From: Nemertoderma westbladi
Taxonomy: Eukaryota > Xenacoelomorpha > Nemertodermatida > Nemertodermatidae
DNA length: 64,000 nt
Assembly: GCA_032718475.1 (NCBI GenBank)
Contig: JAUCBJ010007407.1
Location: 1 to 64,000 of the forward strand
Direction of reading: 5' to 3'
Of this stretch, positions 1 to 10,000 are shown one piece after another. The position numbers were made by a program, and so were the translations under genes. The first letter of the stretch is position 1. Every line of letters begins with the position of its first letter. The notes under the pieces were generated by a model, which saw only the letters and a list, made by a program, of their open reading frames with translations, was not told where the DNA came from and searched no databases.

Positions 1-335
1 AAGGAAAAGGTGAGAAGTGATTATCTAATAATAACAGACAAAATCCGATTATTATACATACTCCTCCAGTCCTCCTTTTAACAAAGCCGCATTCAACTAA
101 CTCCCTTATTACGAATTAGCCTGTGCTGTATCAATGCCTCAGTGGGTGGTCTTTACTACAACTGAAAGGCCCGACTCAGCTCCAGGTAAGTTAACAATCT
201 GTCAATAATAAAAATGAAAGCGAGCCGACATTTACTCAGAGCAACCAAATGGATGTCCAAGGAGACGGGCTGTCTGGACTTGACTGAGTCGAGTTAAATC
301 GCTTCGCCAAAACGACCAAGTAGCCTATAGGAATA
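1..335. other. Intergenic sequence, no gene seen
   Basis: AT-rich sequence with no convincing reading frame, RNA gene or repeat. The last 35 bases contain a short imperfect echo of the arm of the MITE-like element that follows (a CCAAAACGACCAAG block at about 307-320). Confidence 0.5.
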
Positions 336-745
336 CACTACATTTTTTTGGCGATTTTGGTCATTTTGGCCGCCAAAACGACCAAGTTAATGTTTATTGG
401 GATTGGGACTGTACATTGTAAAAAAAATATTTAAAAAAATTTTATTATAAAAAAAAATATTATTGAAATTAATTTCCGAAATTAACATCCCGAAATTAAT
501 TTATGGACGTCCATTAATTAGTTTATTTCATTACGATTCTGATTGGTTGATAGATTAATTTCGGGACGTCCATAAATTAATTTCGGGACGTCAATAAATT
601 AATTTCGGGACGTCCATAAGTTAATTTCGGGACGTCCATAAGTTATTTTCGGGACGTCCATATGGTATACAGTCCCAATCCCAATAAACATTAACTTTGT
701 CATTTTGGCGGCCAAAATTACCAAAATGGCCAAGTAAAAACTGCG
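336..745. mobile_element. MITE-like element with ~70-bp terminal inverted repeats
   Basis: The left arm (about 344-413) and right arm (about 667-741) are inverted copies. The inner 45 bp, from the GGCCGCCAAAA block to GGGATTGGGACTGTA, match with about two differences. There is no coding sequence between the arms. The centre (about 485-662) holds roughly five tandem units of about 23 bp containing TTTCGGGACGTCCATAA, plus one unit in opposite orientation. This is the structure of a non-autonomous DNA transposon or foldback element. I could not define a target-site duplication or superfamily. Confidence 0.7.
554..662. repeat. 23-bp tandem repeat inside the MITE-like element
   Basis: About five head-to-tail copies of a unit with core AATTTCGGGACGTCCATAA. 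The copies differ by one or two bases (GACGTCAAT in one, TTATTTTC in another). A single inverted copy lies at about 485-512, so the middle of the element can also fold. Confidence 0.75.
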
Positions 746-924
746 GTATTCATGAAAGGAACTGCTGAGGCACGTTGGCTTGTCAATCACAGCCAGTGAA
801 TACAGGCTGAGTGTAAGTAAAGCCCAGCATGATGGCGCTGATGTAGAGTTCTCTATACCTTTAGGTAGAGAGAAAGGCTCCAGTGTAGTAATGGCTGGGC
901 TCGCCACTGTAGTAAACATGCCTG

Positions 925-1102
925 TAGATACTAGGCTCTGTTCCTCGCCAGTAGTCGTTTGTGTATTGTATCTGTTTGTTTAGATATCCTGGACTGGGAT
1001 TTGTTGTCAGATACTGTACAAGCCCGTATACATTACTAGAGTCTCATAGTAAGATACATCATTACTAGGATCTGGTAAGCGGTATACTACTGGACCCTTA
1101 CA
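925..1102 (+). repeat. A1 5' LTR, terminal 178 bp only
   Basis: Matches the last 178 bp of the A1 3' LTR (18229-18406) with two mismatches, ending in CCCTTACA. Upstream similarity stops abruptly at 925. This is either a deletion or rearrangement of the 5' LTR, or an assembly join. Confidence 0.88.
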
Positions 1103-1655
1103 GTAGGAAGTATTTTATATAAATTAGTATATAGTACTTCTATCATAGTGTATAGTATTCCTACCTTACAGTAGGAAGTATATTATACAAATTCTGAGAT
1201 TAGCGTATAGTATAGTTTAGAATTGTTAGCTATTGAAAGTAGGAGATATTTAAAATCTAAGGTTAGTAAATTTAGTAATTTAGAACGTCCCCTGCTTCAG
1301 TAGGCTTTTAGGGTAGCTAGTACTTTCGTATTTAATATTTGACTAGCTAACAGTTAGTTTGTAGCACTTTGTTTTACGCCGTGTGTGTGCGGTGTTACTT
1401 TTCGGTACTTGAAAAGGTACATAGGGTTTAAAGACCAATTTGTATCGGTACCTAGGAAGATTTTTCGTAAGCGTAGAAGTAAAACTCTCACCTTCGACCT
1501 TTTCAGGACTCAAGGACTCATTTCTGGACCGCTTCGAGGATTAGACCGCTTTTCGCAAAGTTTGGGAGACAATAAATTCGTCCGCGCCGCCGAAAAACGG
1601 AAAGACCCACGTCCGGTTTGTATTTGGGAATTTGTACGACTGGAAGATCAAAGGA

Positions 1656-1663
1656 ACGTAAGT
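1656..1663 (+). promoter_or_regulatory. Candidate 5' splice donor in A1 leader
   Basis: AC|GTAAGT with the GT at 1658-1659, matching the intron side of the eukaryotic donor consensus. Measured from the conserved block TCCGGTTTGTA, it lies 46 nt downstream here and 48 nt in A2, where the site reads GTGAGT. Matching position in two diverged copies supports function. Splicing itself is inferred. Confidence 0.55.
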
Positions 1664-1892
1664 TTTACGACTCGCGTCGTTCAAACTTAAGAAAGCACAG
1701 TAGTACTCAAAATTTGTGGGTTTCACTGTCTATTAGTAGTGTTGTTGGTACTTATTTTCCTGTTAGACGTTGCTGTTTGGCCTATTGTTTATACTTGTTG
1801 ATCTATATTTTGTTAACGTATACCGTTATCTCATTTATTCGTACAAATTTAGCCGGTAGGCTAGATTACTACTTATTTTATTATATACCTTG

Positions 1893-2062
1893 TTAGTTTA
1901 TTTGTACCGGTTAGGGTATATATATGATATATATATATATCAAGGTAAGTTTGACATTTGTACATTTTGACATTTTGACATTTCGACATTCTGACTTGTT
2001 GATTTATTTGTACCGGTTAGGGTATATATGTACTATATATACCAAGGTAAGTTTGACACTTC
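1893..2062 (+). repeat. Tandem duplication in A1 leader
   Basis: Two copies of a ~60-bp block, starting near 1893 and 2002, each reading from TTTATTTGTACCGG through a TA-rich palindromic stretch to CAAGGTAAGTTTGACA. Both copies carry a GGTAAGT sequence that could act as an extra splice donor. The A2 leader has different tandem units in this area. Confidence 0.7.
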
Positions 2063-2116
2063 AACATTCAGACACTTTGACATTTTATTACCCTTAATTG
2101 ACGTATATAATAAGAC

Positions 2117-4495
2117 ATGAGTGACACACCCCATTCGACGAGATACCCACCTACCGACTATGACTCGTGCGACCCGGACAGATCGACAGTAGACGAACCG
2201 AGAAGGAGAACCCGAGATTCCACCGATGTCACACCGCTTGCGTCGCCGGTACCCCGAACGGAAATACCGGAAGCCGCAACGCGTGGCGACGGCAGAATCG
2301 AAGATTTCCTTACCGTCCCGCAGACTAGATCGCGGGAACCGGACATGGTAAGTTCGACTGGAAGCCAGGAGAACGTTATTAGAAGTATAGGAGGACACAT
2401 GGCCCAGATTACTCGGAACCTCGGAGAAGGTTTTCGCGTTTTACGCGAGTTAACCGCCCCGATGTCGAGATACGAGTTCTACACCTTACAGGTAAGGATA
2501 GAAGGTAGGGTACATGCCTCCGTAGATAAACTTAAAGGTTTGCACGAACTTGCAGAGTTGCGTGGCGACAACTTTACTCAGGTAAAGATAGTAGATAAAT
2601 TGGTAAGTGCGAGAGAAAGCCTTATCCAGTTTAAGTCGGTGATAAGATTGGCTCAACAGGAGCAGTTCGACCAACTGCTAGGTGAGTCAGTTTCGGACGC
2701 GTTGTTACAACCCGAAGAGGAAGAAGAACTCTACTGCCTGGACGGAAGGTTGGAAACGCTGACCAATTTTCTTCGTAGATGCGGCGTACCGATCGACGAA
2801 CCGGAAGTCGAACCGCGAGGGACAACGAAAGTTCTCACTACGGAAGGCTCGCGAGCCTACCAACATCCACCACTGGATAGATCGTTCGTTAGCGTACGGA
2901 GCGACGTTGGCAACGTTGGCGACATTAGTAGAACAGCGTCTGGAATTACTCGACAACAACAGGAGGTTGCACGCCGACAACAAGTCGCCGAGGAAGAAGC
3001 GCGACACCAGATGGCACAGATCGCCATCGAAGGAGAGAAACAACATAGAGAGGACGAGGCAAGAATTGCACAACTCAAGGCGCAAGCCGAATTCGAAGCT
3101 TCGGAGATGCGCAGATTGGAGGAGGACTTAGTGCGAGAAGCGGCAGCCGACGAGTTAGCACGACAGGCGGCAGCTGACGTGTTAGCACGACAGGCGGCAG
3201 CTGACGAGTTAGCACGGAAGAAAGCAGCATCCGACGCTCGTGCCAAGTTGGAGGCGCGGCAAATAAACGCTCGATTAGCTATACAGGAAGCTGAGTTAGC
3301 GGCACAACAACAGGATGCAGATCGAAGCGAAAGGGAGATGCAACTACAGTTCGAATTGAATCGTAGATCGCGCGAGACAGCGAACGCGCAAGCGGACCTC
3401 GAACTCGACGCGAGAGATAGATCTATAAGATCGCGAACTGGACACAACTTGTCTGCCCTGGATCGTATGGAAGCTCGATATTGCGGAATACAGAAGCGGA
3501 TCGAGGAAGGAAGCGTGGGAGCGATAGATCGAGGAGAGGAGTTCGTCGAGGATTACTGTAAACGTTTTCCCCAAGTTATTCCTATGCTCAAACCCACGAC
3601 TCCGATAAAACCGGTCTTTGTTACGAAACCTAAGGAAATAACGCCTGTGCGTTCGACGCAAGGCAACAGGTTTGTTGTGACGGAAATACCGCAACCTAGG
3701 GCGACTTCATCGCCAATCTTAGCAGGTAACGTAACTAGTCCACCTACAGTAAGTCGTAGTCTACTTGTAGGAAGAGAGGAACCTGCGTTTATGACCATTA
3801 AACAGGTGAGTAAACCATTACAAGTTAAACCTGTGACGTGCTGTGCAAATCCAGTTATTTACAGACCGACTACGAAACCCGACTATTTCACTCGACCGTT
3901 GACACAATGTTCGACGCAACCTACGACTTCGTGGAAGGCTTGCGAGCCTACCGAACTACGGAGGAGGATGGATGTGGGTAGTACCCACGGGATCGGACAA
4001 CGTATAGCGAGACCTACGACTTCGTGGAAGGCTTGCGAGCCTACCGAACAACGGAGAGCCGTAGATTCCGGACCACAACGGACGAAATCGAGAATAATAC
4101 GCCGGACACGAACCCGCCAACCACCTTATCCGGACGACAGCGACTCATCTAGTGACTCGGAGTCGACGGAACGGGAAATATTCCGTACTGGAGCGGCGGA
4201 AGATTATAAACGAGAGGAACGATCGACGAACCCCTATATCGACAATCCTCCACGAGAAACACCCCAACAGAAACCCACGTTGAAACCAGCGGAAACGATC
4301 AGCGCTAAACAGTTCACCGAGATGACGGACAGAATAGCTCAACTCGAAGAACGACTCGAAGCGCAACCGTCGGATCGATCACGAACCAGCGTGGAGTTGG
4401 AACAACCTAGACAACATCGACCACCGAGGAGAGAACAGGAGACTAGACGGACTCCGACACATCGAGAAGATGATCCCGTTAATAATTCCTACTGA
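2117..4495 (+). CDS. gag: A1 N-terminal gag region, coiled-coil protein
   Basis: 792 codons. The ATG start is supported because A2 keeps the same Met-Ser-Asp start at the matching place. The first ~90 residues are charged and disordered. About residues 275-455 form a long Gln/Ala/Glu-rich coiled coil with three near-identical ~10-residue units (AAADELARQ type, about 3140-3230). The C-terminal half is Thr/Pro/Arg-rich with an acidic serine patch near residue 675. No enzyme motif is visible. It probably serves in Gag assembly. It ends at TGA 4493-4495, but the same frame stays open into the DUF1759 gag that follows, and A2 has its stops elsewhere. It is therefore best read as the N-terminal part of one gag-pol polyprotein. 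Three copies of the 20-nt palindrome lie inside. Confidence 0.75.
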   Translation: MSDTPHSTRYPPTDYDSCDPDRSTVDEPRRRTRDSTDVTPLASPVPRTEIPEAATRGDGRIEDFLTVPQTRSREPDMVSSTGSQENVIRSIGGHMAQITRNLGEGFRVLRELTAPMSRYEFYTLQVRIEGRVHASVDKLKGLHELAELRGDNFTQVKIVDKLVSARESLIQFKSVIRLAQQEQFDQLLGESVSDALLQPEEEEELYCLDGRLETLTNFLRRCGVPIDEPEVEPRGTTKVLTTEGSRAYQHPPLDRSFVSVRSDVGNVGDISRTASGITRQQQEVARRQQVAEEEARHQMAQIAIEGEKQHREDEARIAQLKAQAEFEASEMRRLEEDLVREAAADELARQAAADVLARQAAADELARKKAASDARAKLEARQINARLAIQEAELAAQQQDADRSEREMQLQFELNRRSRETANAQADLELDARDRSIRSRTGHNLSALDRMEARYCGIQKRIEEGSVGAIDRGEEFVEDYCKRFPQVIPMLKPTTPIKPVFVTKPKEITPVRSTQGNRFVVTEIPQPRATSSPILAGNVTSPPTVSRSLLVGREEPAFMTIKQVSKPLQVKPVTCCANPVIYRPTTKPDYFTRPLTQCSTQPTTSWKACEPTELRRRMDVGSTHGIGQRIARPTTSWKACEPTEQRRAVDSGPQRTKSRIIRRTRTRQPPYPDDSDSSSDSESTEREIFRTGAAEDYKREERSTNPYIDNPPRETPQQKPTLKPAETISAKQFTEMTDRIAQLEERLEAQPSDRSRTSVELEQPRQHRPPRREQETRRTPTHREDDPVNNSY
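2842..2862 (+). repeat. Dispersed 20-nt palindrome, copy in A1 gag
   Basis: GGAAGGCTCGCGAGCCTACC. The central 14 bases are a perfect palindrome. Here it is read in the frame EGSRAYQ. A2 lacks it at this point. Confidence 0.8.
3933..4046 (+). repeat. Two dispersed palindromes in A1 gag (3933-3953, 4026-4046)
   Basis: Two identical copies of GGAAGGCTTGCGAGCCTACC 93 bp apart within a duplicated coding block, read as KACEPTE. A2 has three copies in a related ~84-bp tandem block. Confidence 0.85.
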
Positions 4496-4552
4496 CGAAC
4501 AACGCGCGGAAGGGAGCGACTGGACGACGCCGCCGAACAGGGACGCGGACAG

Positions 4553-7024
4553 TTGGACTTAGTTAGCGAGATTGCGAAATTCGCAGCTAGACACGGATTA
4601 CCGGCACAGCAACCGCCGAAGTTCTCTGGCAACGCGAAACACTGGCGCACACTGGTAGACTACGTAGAGTCCCAGATCGCTAAGTGTGCTTTCACCTCAA
4701 CGGAGAAGTTTAATTACTTGCTCCAAGTCCTGTCTGGTGAGCCGAAACGATTAGCGGAAACCTTTATCGGTGTTCCCGATGCCTTTGAGTTGGCGTACGA
4801 CCGTTTGTATTCAATTTACGGCGGTAATGTCGCCATGGCTAAATCCATCATTGAAGACCTCTGCAGAGGAGGCAACATTTCGAGACCGATCGACCTTTTA
4901 CGACTCGCGGACGAAATAAAGAACGCTATAGGGACTTTACGGTCCATTGGACAACTCGAGTACGCTAACGCACCGACGGTTCTCATTCGAATAATCGGTC
5001 GACTTCATCATCGACTACGACGAGAATGGCGACGCATCGAGTACCAGCGTGAAGAGGCCGGAGGGTTATTAAAACTCACCGATGTCTATCAACTTATTTC
5101 ACGGGAGGCCGTGATCGAGACTCGATCGAACTATACCAATCACCATATCGCGGCGGAAGGGATAGCTGTTTCTGCGCCGACTCGGACAAAACCATTTCCG
5201 ACGAACGTGAAAGCCGTTACTTACGCCACCCCTACTGAGACTTCTAAAGTTCTGACGCCTATCGGCACCACGCAGCCACGACAACAGTTGCCGGCGGACT
5301 TTGTGGGATGCTCATACTGCGAGCGGAACGGCAGAAACCATAGCGGACATAAACTACGTGGATGTCGCGCTTTTAAAGAGTTAGGGATCGAGGAGAGGAG
5401 ACTCCAAATCCGATCTCTAGATTCCTGTTGGAGATGTATGAAGCCAGGACACGTCCGGAAGGATTGCCCGAGCGACGATACATGTTCTCTGTGTGGACGT
5501 AACCATGACGCGTTGCTTCACACAACCAGTCATACTCCGACCAGACGCTTTCGACGAGAGCATCCAGATAAAGCGGCTAGATGCGACGCGCTTTATAAGG
5601 AGCGTGCGCCGCGCGAGATCCGTACCTTTTATACCGACTGTATGGATCAGTCAGGATCATCGGACGAGGATGAGGAGGAAGACGACACCTTTTACGTGCA
5701 TGCAGGTGAGGAACAGCCATCGATAACGCTCCTCACACAGAACCAATTGAAAGGGTTTAGCGTGATTCCTATAAAGATTACCGGAACCCGAGGGAGCAAG
5801 CGTATATACGCCATCTTAGACTCTGCGTCATCGCATAGTTATGTCGACGAACAAGTAGCCGACGTAGTTACGGACATGAGTCAAGGTAAGACTGCTCAGT
5901 ATACTGTAAGCAGCATGCATGGTAAGAGAGCGATCCCTGTGACAAGAGTAAAACTAACCTTAGACACTCTTCTTTCCAAAGCGGAACACAGCAAGGAGGA
6001 GCGCTCATTACTTCCGGTAATAAATTTGACCTTTGCAGCTACGAAGGACTTTAGTAACTTGCTCGGCCCTGTGCCAGAGCAATCACCGGAAGATCGTAAG
6101 TATTTCCGACACCTTGGAATACCGGAATGTCCTGTCAATTATCGTTCCATTGCGATGTTAATTGGGACAGACCAGTTTAACTTACATCAGGTATGGGAGA
6201 CACGCCCATCTGTTATTACAGCGGGCAACCCCTACGCATGTAGAACTCCCATAGGTTGGTATACTAGAGCACCAATACGTTCACTAGAGGTAAGTGACCA
6301 GGAGGACGACGTTTTGAGTACGTGTAGTTTATTGACTAACACGATAGATAATTCTCCTTCACACTCCTGTGGTCCAATTGTACGGACGGCACTACGACAG
6401 ACTTGCGTCACTAACGCAGACGCCACCGATACTGACGTAACCGATCTGGACACGACCATACGGACCTCTGACTTACAACTACTTGCAGTAGACCAGGTTG
6501 TATTGACTACTGAAGACCTAAGGGTTGTTGCCGTGGATGACTCGATGAACGAGGATTTTGGAAGGCTTGCGAGCCTACCGAAAAATCCGAAGGTCATTGA
6601 CCCCACCCACCAGGCTTCGACACCGGTCGTTGATTTTGGAAGGCTTGCGAGCCTACCGATAGATCAAAAGGTTGTCAAACCGCCGCACGACAATTCGACG
6701 CCGACTAGTGACACCGGAAGGCTTGCGAGCCTACCAGACACATTGACACTAGCCACCGCAGCGGACGAAGACGTGGATGAGGACCATGGCGCAGTGCAAG
6801 CAGCGCTTGACCGACTGCTGACTGAACGGACCATACAATGGTTGGAACAGGACTCAGCAGAACCCGGTAGTTACGAGACCGCTATGTCAGAACAGGAAAA
6901 ATGGTCATTAAATATTATGAGAGATACCATTCGCCAGACCGCGAATGGCCACTATGAGGTTGGTATGTTGTGGCGCAATGGACAGGACAACCTAAGTTCG
7001 TTAACAATTACCCGCTTGCTTTGA
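4553..7024 (+). CDS. gag: A1 Gag (DUF1759), zinc knuckles and aspartic protease (DUF1758)
   Basis: This frame is open from 4496, directly after the TGA of the coiled-coil ORF and in the same frame. No ATG lies near its start, so it is a continuation rather than a separate gene. Residues ~15-190 match the BEL/Pao gag domain DUF1759 (FSGNAKHW, LSGEPKRLAE, RLHHRLRREW). Residues ~252-330 hold three Cys/His knuckles, including CWRCMKPGHVRKDC. Residues ~395-600 match DUF1758, a retropepsin-like protease, with active-site-like AILDSASSHSYVDE (DSA rather than the common DSG/DTG) and LIGTDQFNLHQ. Three palindromes near 6560-6736 encode GRLASLP. The frame ends at 7024, 55 nt into the next ORF. A2 reads straight through here, so a small indel near 6990 is likely. 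Confidence 0.88.
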   Translation: MDLVSEIAKFAARHGLPAQQPPKFSGNAKHWRTLVDYVESQIAKCAFTSTEKFNYLLQVLSGEPKRLAETFIGVPDAFELAYDRLYSIYGGNVAMAKSIIEDLCRGGNISRPIDLLRLADEIKNAIGTLRSIGQLEYANAPTVLIRIIGRLHHRLRREWRRIEYQREEAGGLLKLTDVYQLISREAVIETRSNYTNHHIAAEGIAVSAPTRTKPFPTNVKAVTYATPTETSKVLTPIGTTQPRQQLPADFVGCSYCERNGRNHSGHKLRGCRAFKELGIEERRLQIRSLDSCWRCMKPGHVRKDCPSDDTCSLCGRNHDALLHTTSHTPTRRFRREHPDKAARCDALYKERAPREIRTFYTDCMDQSGSSDEDEEEDDTFYVHAGEEQPSITLLTQNQLKGFSVIPIKITGTRGSKRIYAILDSASSHSYVDEQVADVVTDMSQGKTAQYTVSSMHGKRAIPVTRVKLTLDTLLSKAEHSKEERSLLPVINLTFAATKDFSNLLGPVPEQSPEDRKYFRHLGIPECPVNYRSIAMLIGTDQFNLHQVWETRPSVITAGNPYACRTPIGWYTRAPIRSLEVSDQEDDVLSTCSLLTNTIDNSPSHSCGPIVRTALRQTCVTNADATDTDVTDLDTTIRTSDLQLLAVDQVVLTTEDLRVVAVDDSMNEDFGRLASLPKNPKVIDPTHQASTPVVDFGRLASLPIDQKVVKPPHDNSTPTSDTGRLASLPDTLTLATAADEDVDEDHGAVQAALDRLLTERTIQWLEQDSAEPGSYETAMSEQEKWSLNIMRDTIRQTANGHYEVGMLWRNGQDNLSSLTITRLL
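6560..6736 (+). repeat. Three dispersed palindromes in A1 gag-pol (6560, 6638, 6716)
   Basis: Three copies spaced 78 bp apart, each coding GRLASLP. They are embedded in a tandemly repeated stretch after the protease. A2 has a single copy in this region (39712). Confidence 0.88.
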
Positions 7025-10000
7025 GGCGACTCAAATCAATAAGGCAGCGATTGTTGCGAGACGAGATGGCCCATATGCAATACAATGCACAACTTCAGAC
7101 GTATCTCCAAAAGGGATACGCCATTAGGATGTTAAATCCCGAGGTAACCTCAGACCAGACATATTACCTGCCACATCATTTTGTTCGACACCCGGACAAA
7201 CCTGGCAAGGTGCGTGTAGTCAACGACTGCGCTGCGCTTTACCAAGGGATGTCTATGAATAGCGAACTGATGGACGGGCCGAATATGAATAATTACCTCA
7301 TGGGAGTCCTAATGCGTTTTAGACAACGCAAAGTGGCTTTCACCTGTGACGTAGAGGCCATGTTTCACCAGGTTAAGGCTTTGGAGCGGGACAGGGACAG
7401 TTTGAGGTTTCTTTGGTATCCGGACGGAAACTTACAACTTCCGCCAGAAACTTACCAAATGCAGGTAAGAGTATTCGGAGCCAGGGACAGCCCCAACTGC
7501 ACCATGTACGCCTTAAAGCAGACAGCATTGGACAGACGAGACCAATTTGACCCAGAAGTAGTTCGGACCGTGGAACGAGACTTCTACGTGGATGACGGCC
7601 TCAAGAGTTGTGACACCTTGGAGCGCGCTACAACCGTAGCACACCAACTCCAGGATTGTCTCGCTGAGGGCGGATTTCACCTGACGAAGTTCGCTTCCAA
7701 CGAACCCGAACTGGTGAACTCATTTGACCCGATGGATCGCAGTGGAGGTGACTTGGACTTAGACTTAGAACCTCTGCCGACGACCAAAGTATTAGGACTT
7801 AGTTGGGACCCTAACACCGACAATTTTAGGGTACGTGTAAGGTCCAACGATCGGACTAGACCTCTCACTAAGAGAACTTGCTTATCGACCATGAGTCGAT
7901 TGTATGACCCATTGTGTTTCATTAGTCCAGTGATCCTACATGCCAGGATCATACTCCGCAGCATTTGGCAAGCCGGACTGGAATGGGACGATCCCATCCC
8001 AGAAAAGTTAGCTGAGCGATGGAGGGACTGGGAAGCCCAACTGACGTTCCTACAAGACTATACCATACCAAGGGTATACTTTCCTTTGCAAACCACCTTT
8101 CCTGCTGATTTAGAGCTTCACAGCTTTAGTGACGCTAGCAAGGATGGATTGGGGGTTACTTTATACCTTAGACGACAAGTGACATCGGACAGCTACGATG
8201 TATCTCTCGTTACTTCAAGGGCTAGAACAATGCCATTGAAGTATATGACTGTACCTCGTGGGGAGCTGCAAGCCGGGACGATATCCACCGATATTGTCAG
8301 TCTAGTTCAACGCGAGCTGGAGGCTAACTTGAAGGTCACATATTGGACGGATGCGACGTTGGTACTTTGGTACATAAACAACGAAACATTCGAGTTCAAG
8401 ACTTTCGTAGCCAACAGACGGGCTGAAATATTAGACCGGTCGCTCAAACAAGATTGGCGTCACTGTCCAGGGAAGCTGAACCCAGCTGACATCGCGTCAC
8501 GGGGGATGCAACCACTTGACTTTTGTAAACCGGACAATAAATCCTTTTGGTTTAGAGGACCCGATTTCCTACAGCGACCATCAGACGAATGGCCACCGTT
8601 ATTCGACGCGACAACCAACACCATACCAGAGGGTGCCGAGATAAAACTCGACAAGGTTGTCAAGTCTAAAGCGAAAGCCAACGCCAAGGTCAAGAGGAAA
8701 AAAGGACGGACGAAATCTGATGACCTGGATGCCAGACCTGACATTACGCCAGACGTCTCGCCAGACACTCGACCAGACGCTTGTACAAATCCTTCGCCGG
8801 ATGTTCCGCGGGAGATTTCACCAGACGTTTCGCCGGATTGTTCACCAGATTACTCGCCAGACTATTCACCAGAAGAGACACCAGATTGTTCTCCGGATTG
8901 TTCGCCAGATTGTTTGATGGAACTCTCGACAGAATGTCTACCGGACGTCTCACCAGACTGTTCACCAGACATCTCGACAGACTGTCCACCAGACTGTCCA
9001 CCAGACTTTAGACCAGACTTTCTGACAGAAGTTACGCTAGACAGACTTTGGGACCGACGACAGGACATTTCGCCGGATGTTCCGCGCTATGTCTCACCAG
9101 ACGTCTCACCAGACTGTTCACCAGACGCTTCACCAGACTGTCTACTAGACACTCCATTAGAAGACCCATTGGAGCGGACTTTTAGAGACGTACCGAATTT
9201 GACTTCTTTGGACGACAGAGGTGTGGCCACAGGGATTACACTCCGCTCGAAGAAGGTACTTGACTTACCTACAGGTAAACGTGTGACTAAGGTTAGGAAG
9301 CTTACAGGCTCACAGGAACACACTGACACTGTAGAGTTGAAACCATTACTGCCAGTCGACACATTAGGTGCGGACGGTAAAGGTAAGACCGTAGAGATTG
9401 ACGTACTTGGGGATTCAGACAAACCTACGGGAAGGCCCGTGGGCCTACCAAGTCCAGACAAGTATCCACACTACGACTACACCTTACCTGATGACGTCAC
9501 CAACACTTACGTTGACAGGATAGTGAACCTAACTAGATCATGGACTGACGCGTGCCGCAAGTTAGCATGGCTCAAACGATTGAGACAATATGCCAGAGGC
9601 AAACGCGACTTTCCTAGAAGACTTACCTTAAAGGAAATTGGCCACTGTGAAGTTGATATCATTCGACATTATCAATTGCGATATTTCGCACGAGAGTTCA
9701 CAGCGATCAAACAAGGTAAACAGATTAAGTCTTCACCGATTTTGAGTTGGAGTCCGATTATTTACCGGGGCTTACTTTGTCACAAGTCCAGACTACAAAA
9801 CATCGACTTTGCACTTGACTTTAGGTATCCTATCATCATACCGCAACACCATGAGTTACAGCGCGCTATGATACTGGACGCACATGTACAACTCAAACAC
9901 GTAGGTAGACACCACTGTCTATCACACTTACGCTCGAGGTTTGTACTGATTAGACCTAGTAAGGCACTGAGTTCGGTAACACGGAACTGTATTATTTGTA

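Larger units (their letters stand above)
1103..2116 (+). other. A1 leader (5' untranslated region)
   Basis: Noncoding leader between LTR and gag. It starts GTAGGAAGTATTTT; A2 starts its internal region with a very similar GTAGGAATATG, so this may be the primer-binding region, although it lacks the usual TGG. About 1560-1665 is conserved with the A2 leader and ends at a splice-donor-like site. A ~60-bp block containing TTTGTACCGGTTAGGGTATA occurs twice (about 1893-1955 and 2002-2062), followed by short TTTGACAT repeats. A 101-codon frame at 1385-1690 is not kept open in A2 and is probably not a gene. Confidence 0.65.

Noticed and set aside
1385-1690. 101-codon frame in the A1 leader
   Set aside because: The homologous A2 leader has stops in it; conservation follows the leader RNA and donor site, not the protein.
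6970-7024. Programmed frameshifting between gag and pol in A1
   Set aside because: No convincing slippery sequence, and A2 reads through the same place in one frame; a mutation is simpler.
8657-9461. Several overlapping frames on both strands in the SPD repeat
   Set aside because: Shadows of the repetitive pol linker; the main frame carries the known domains on both sides.
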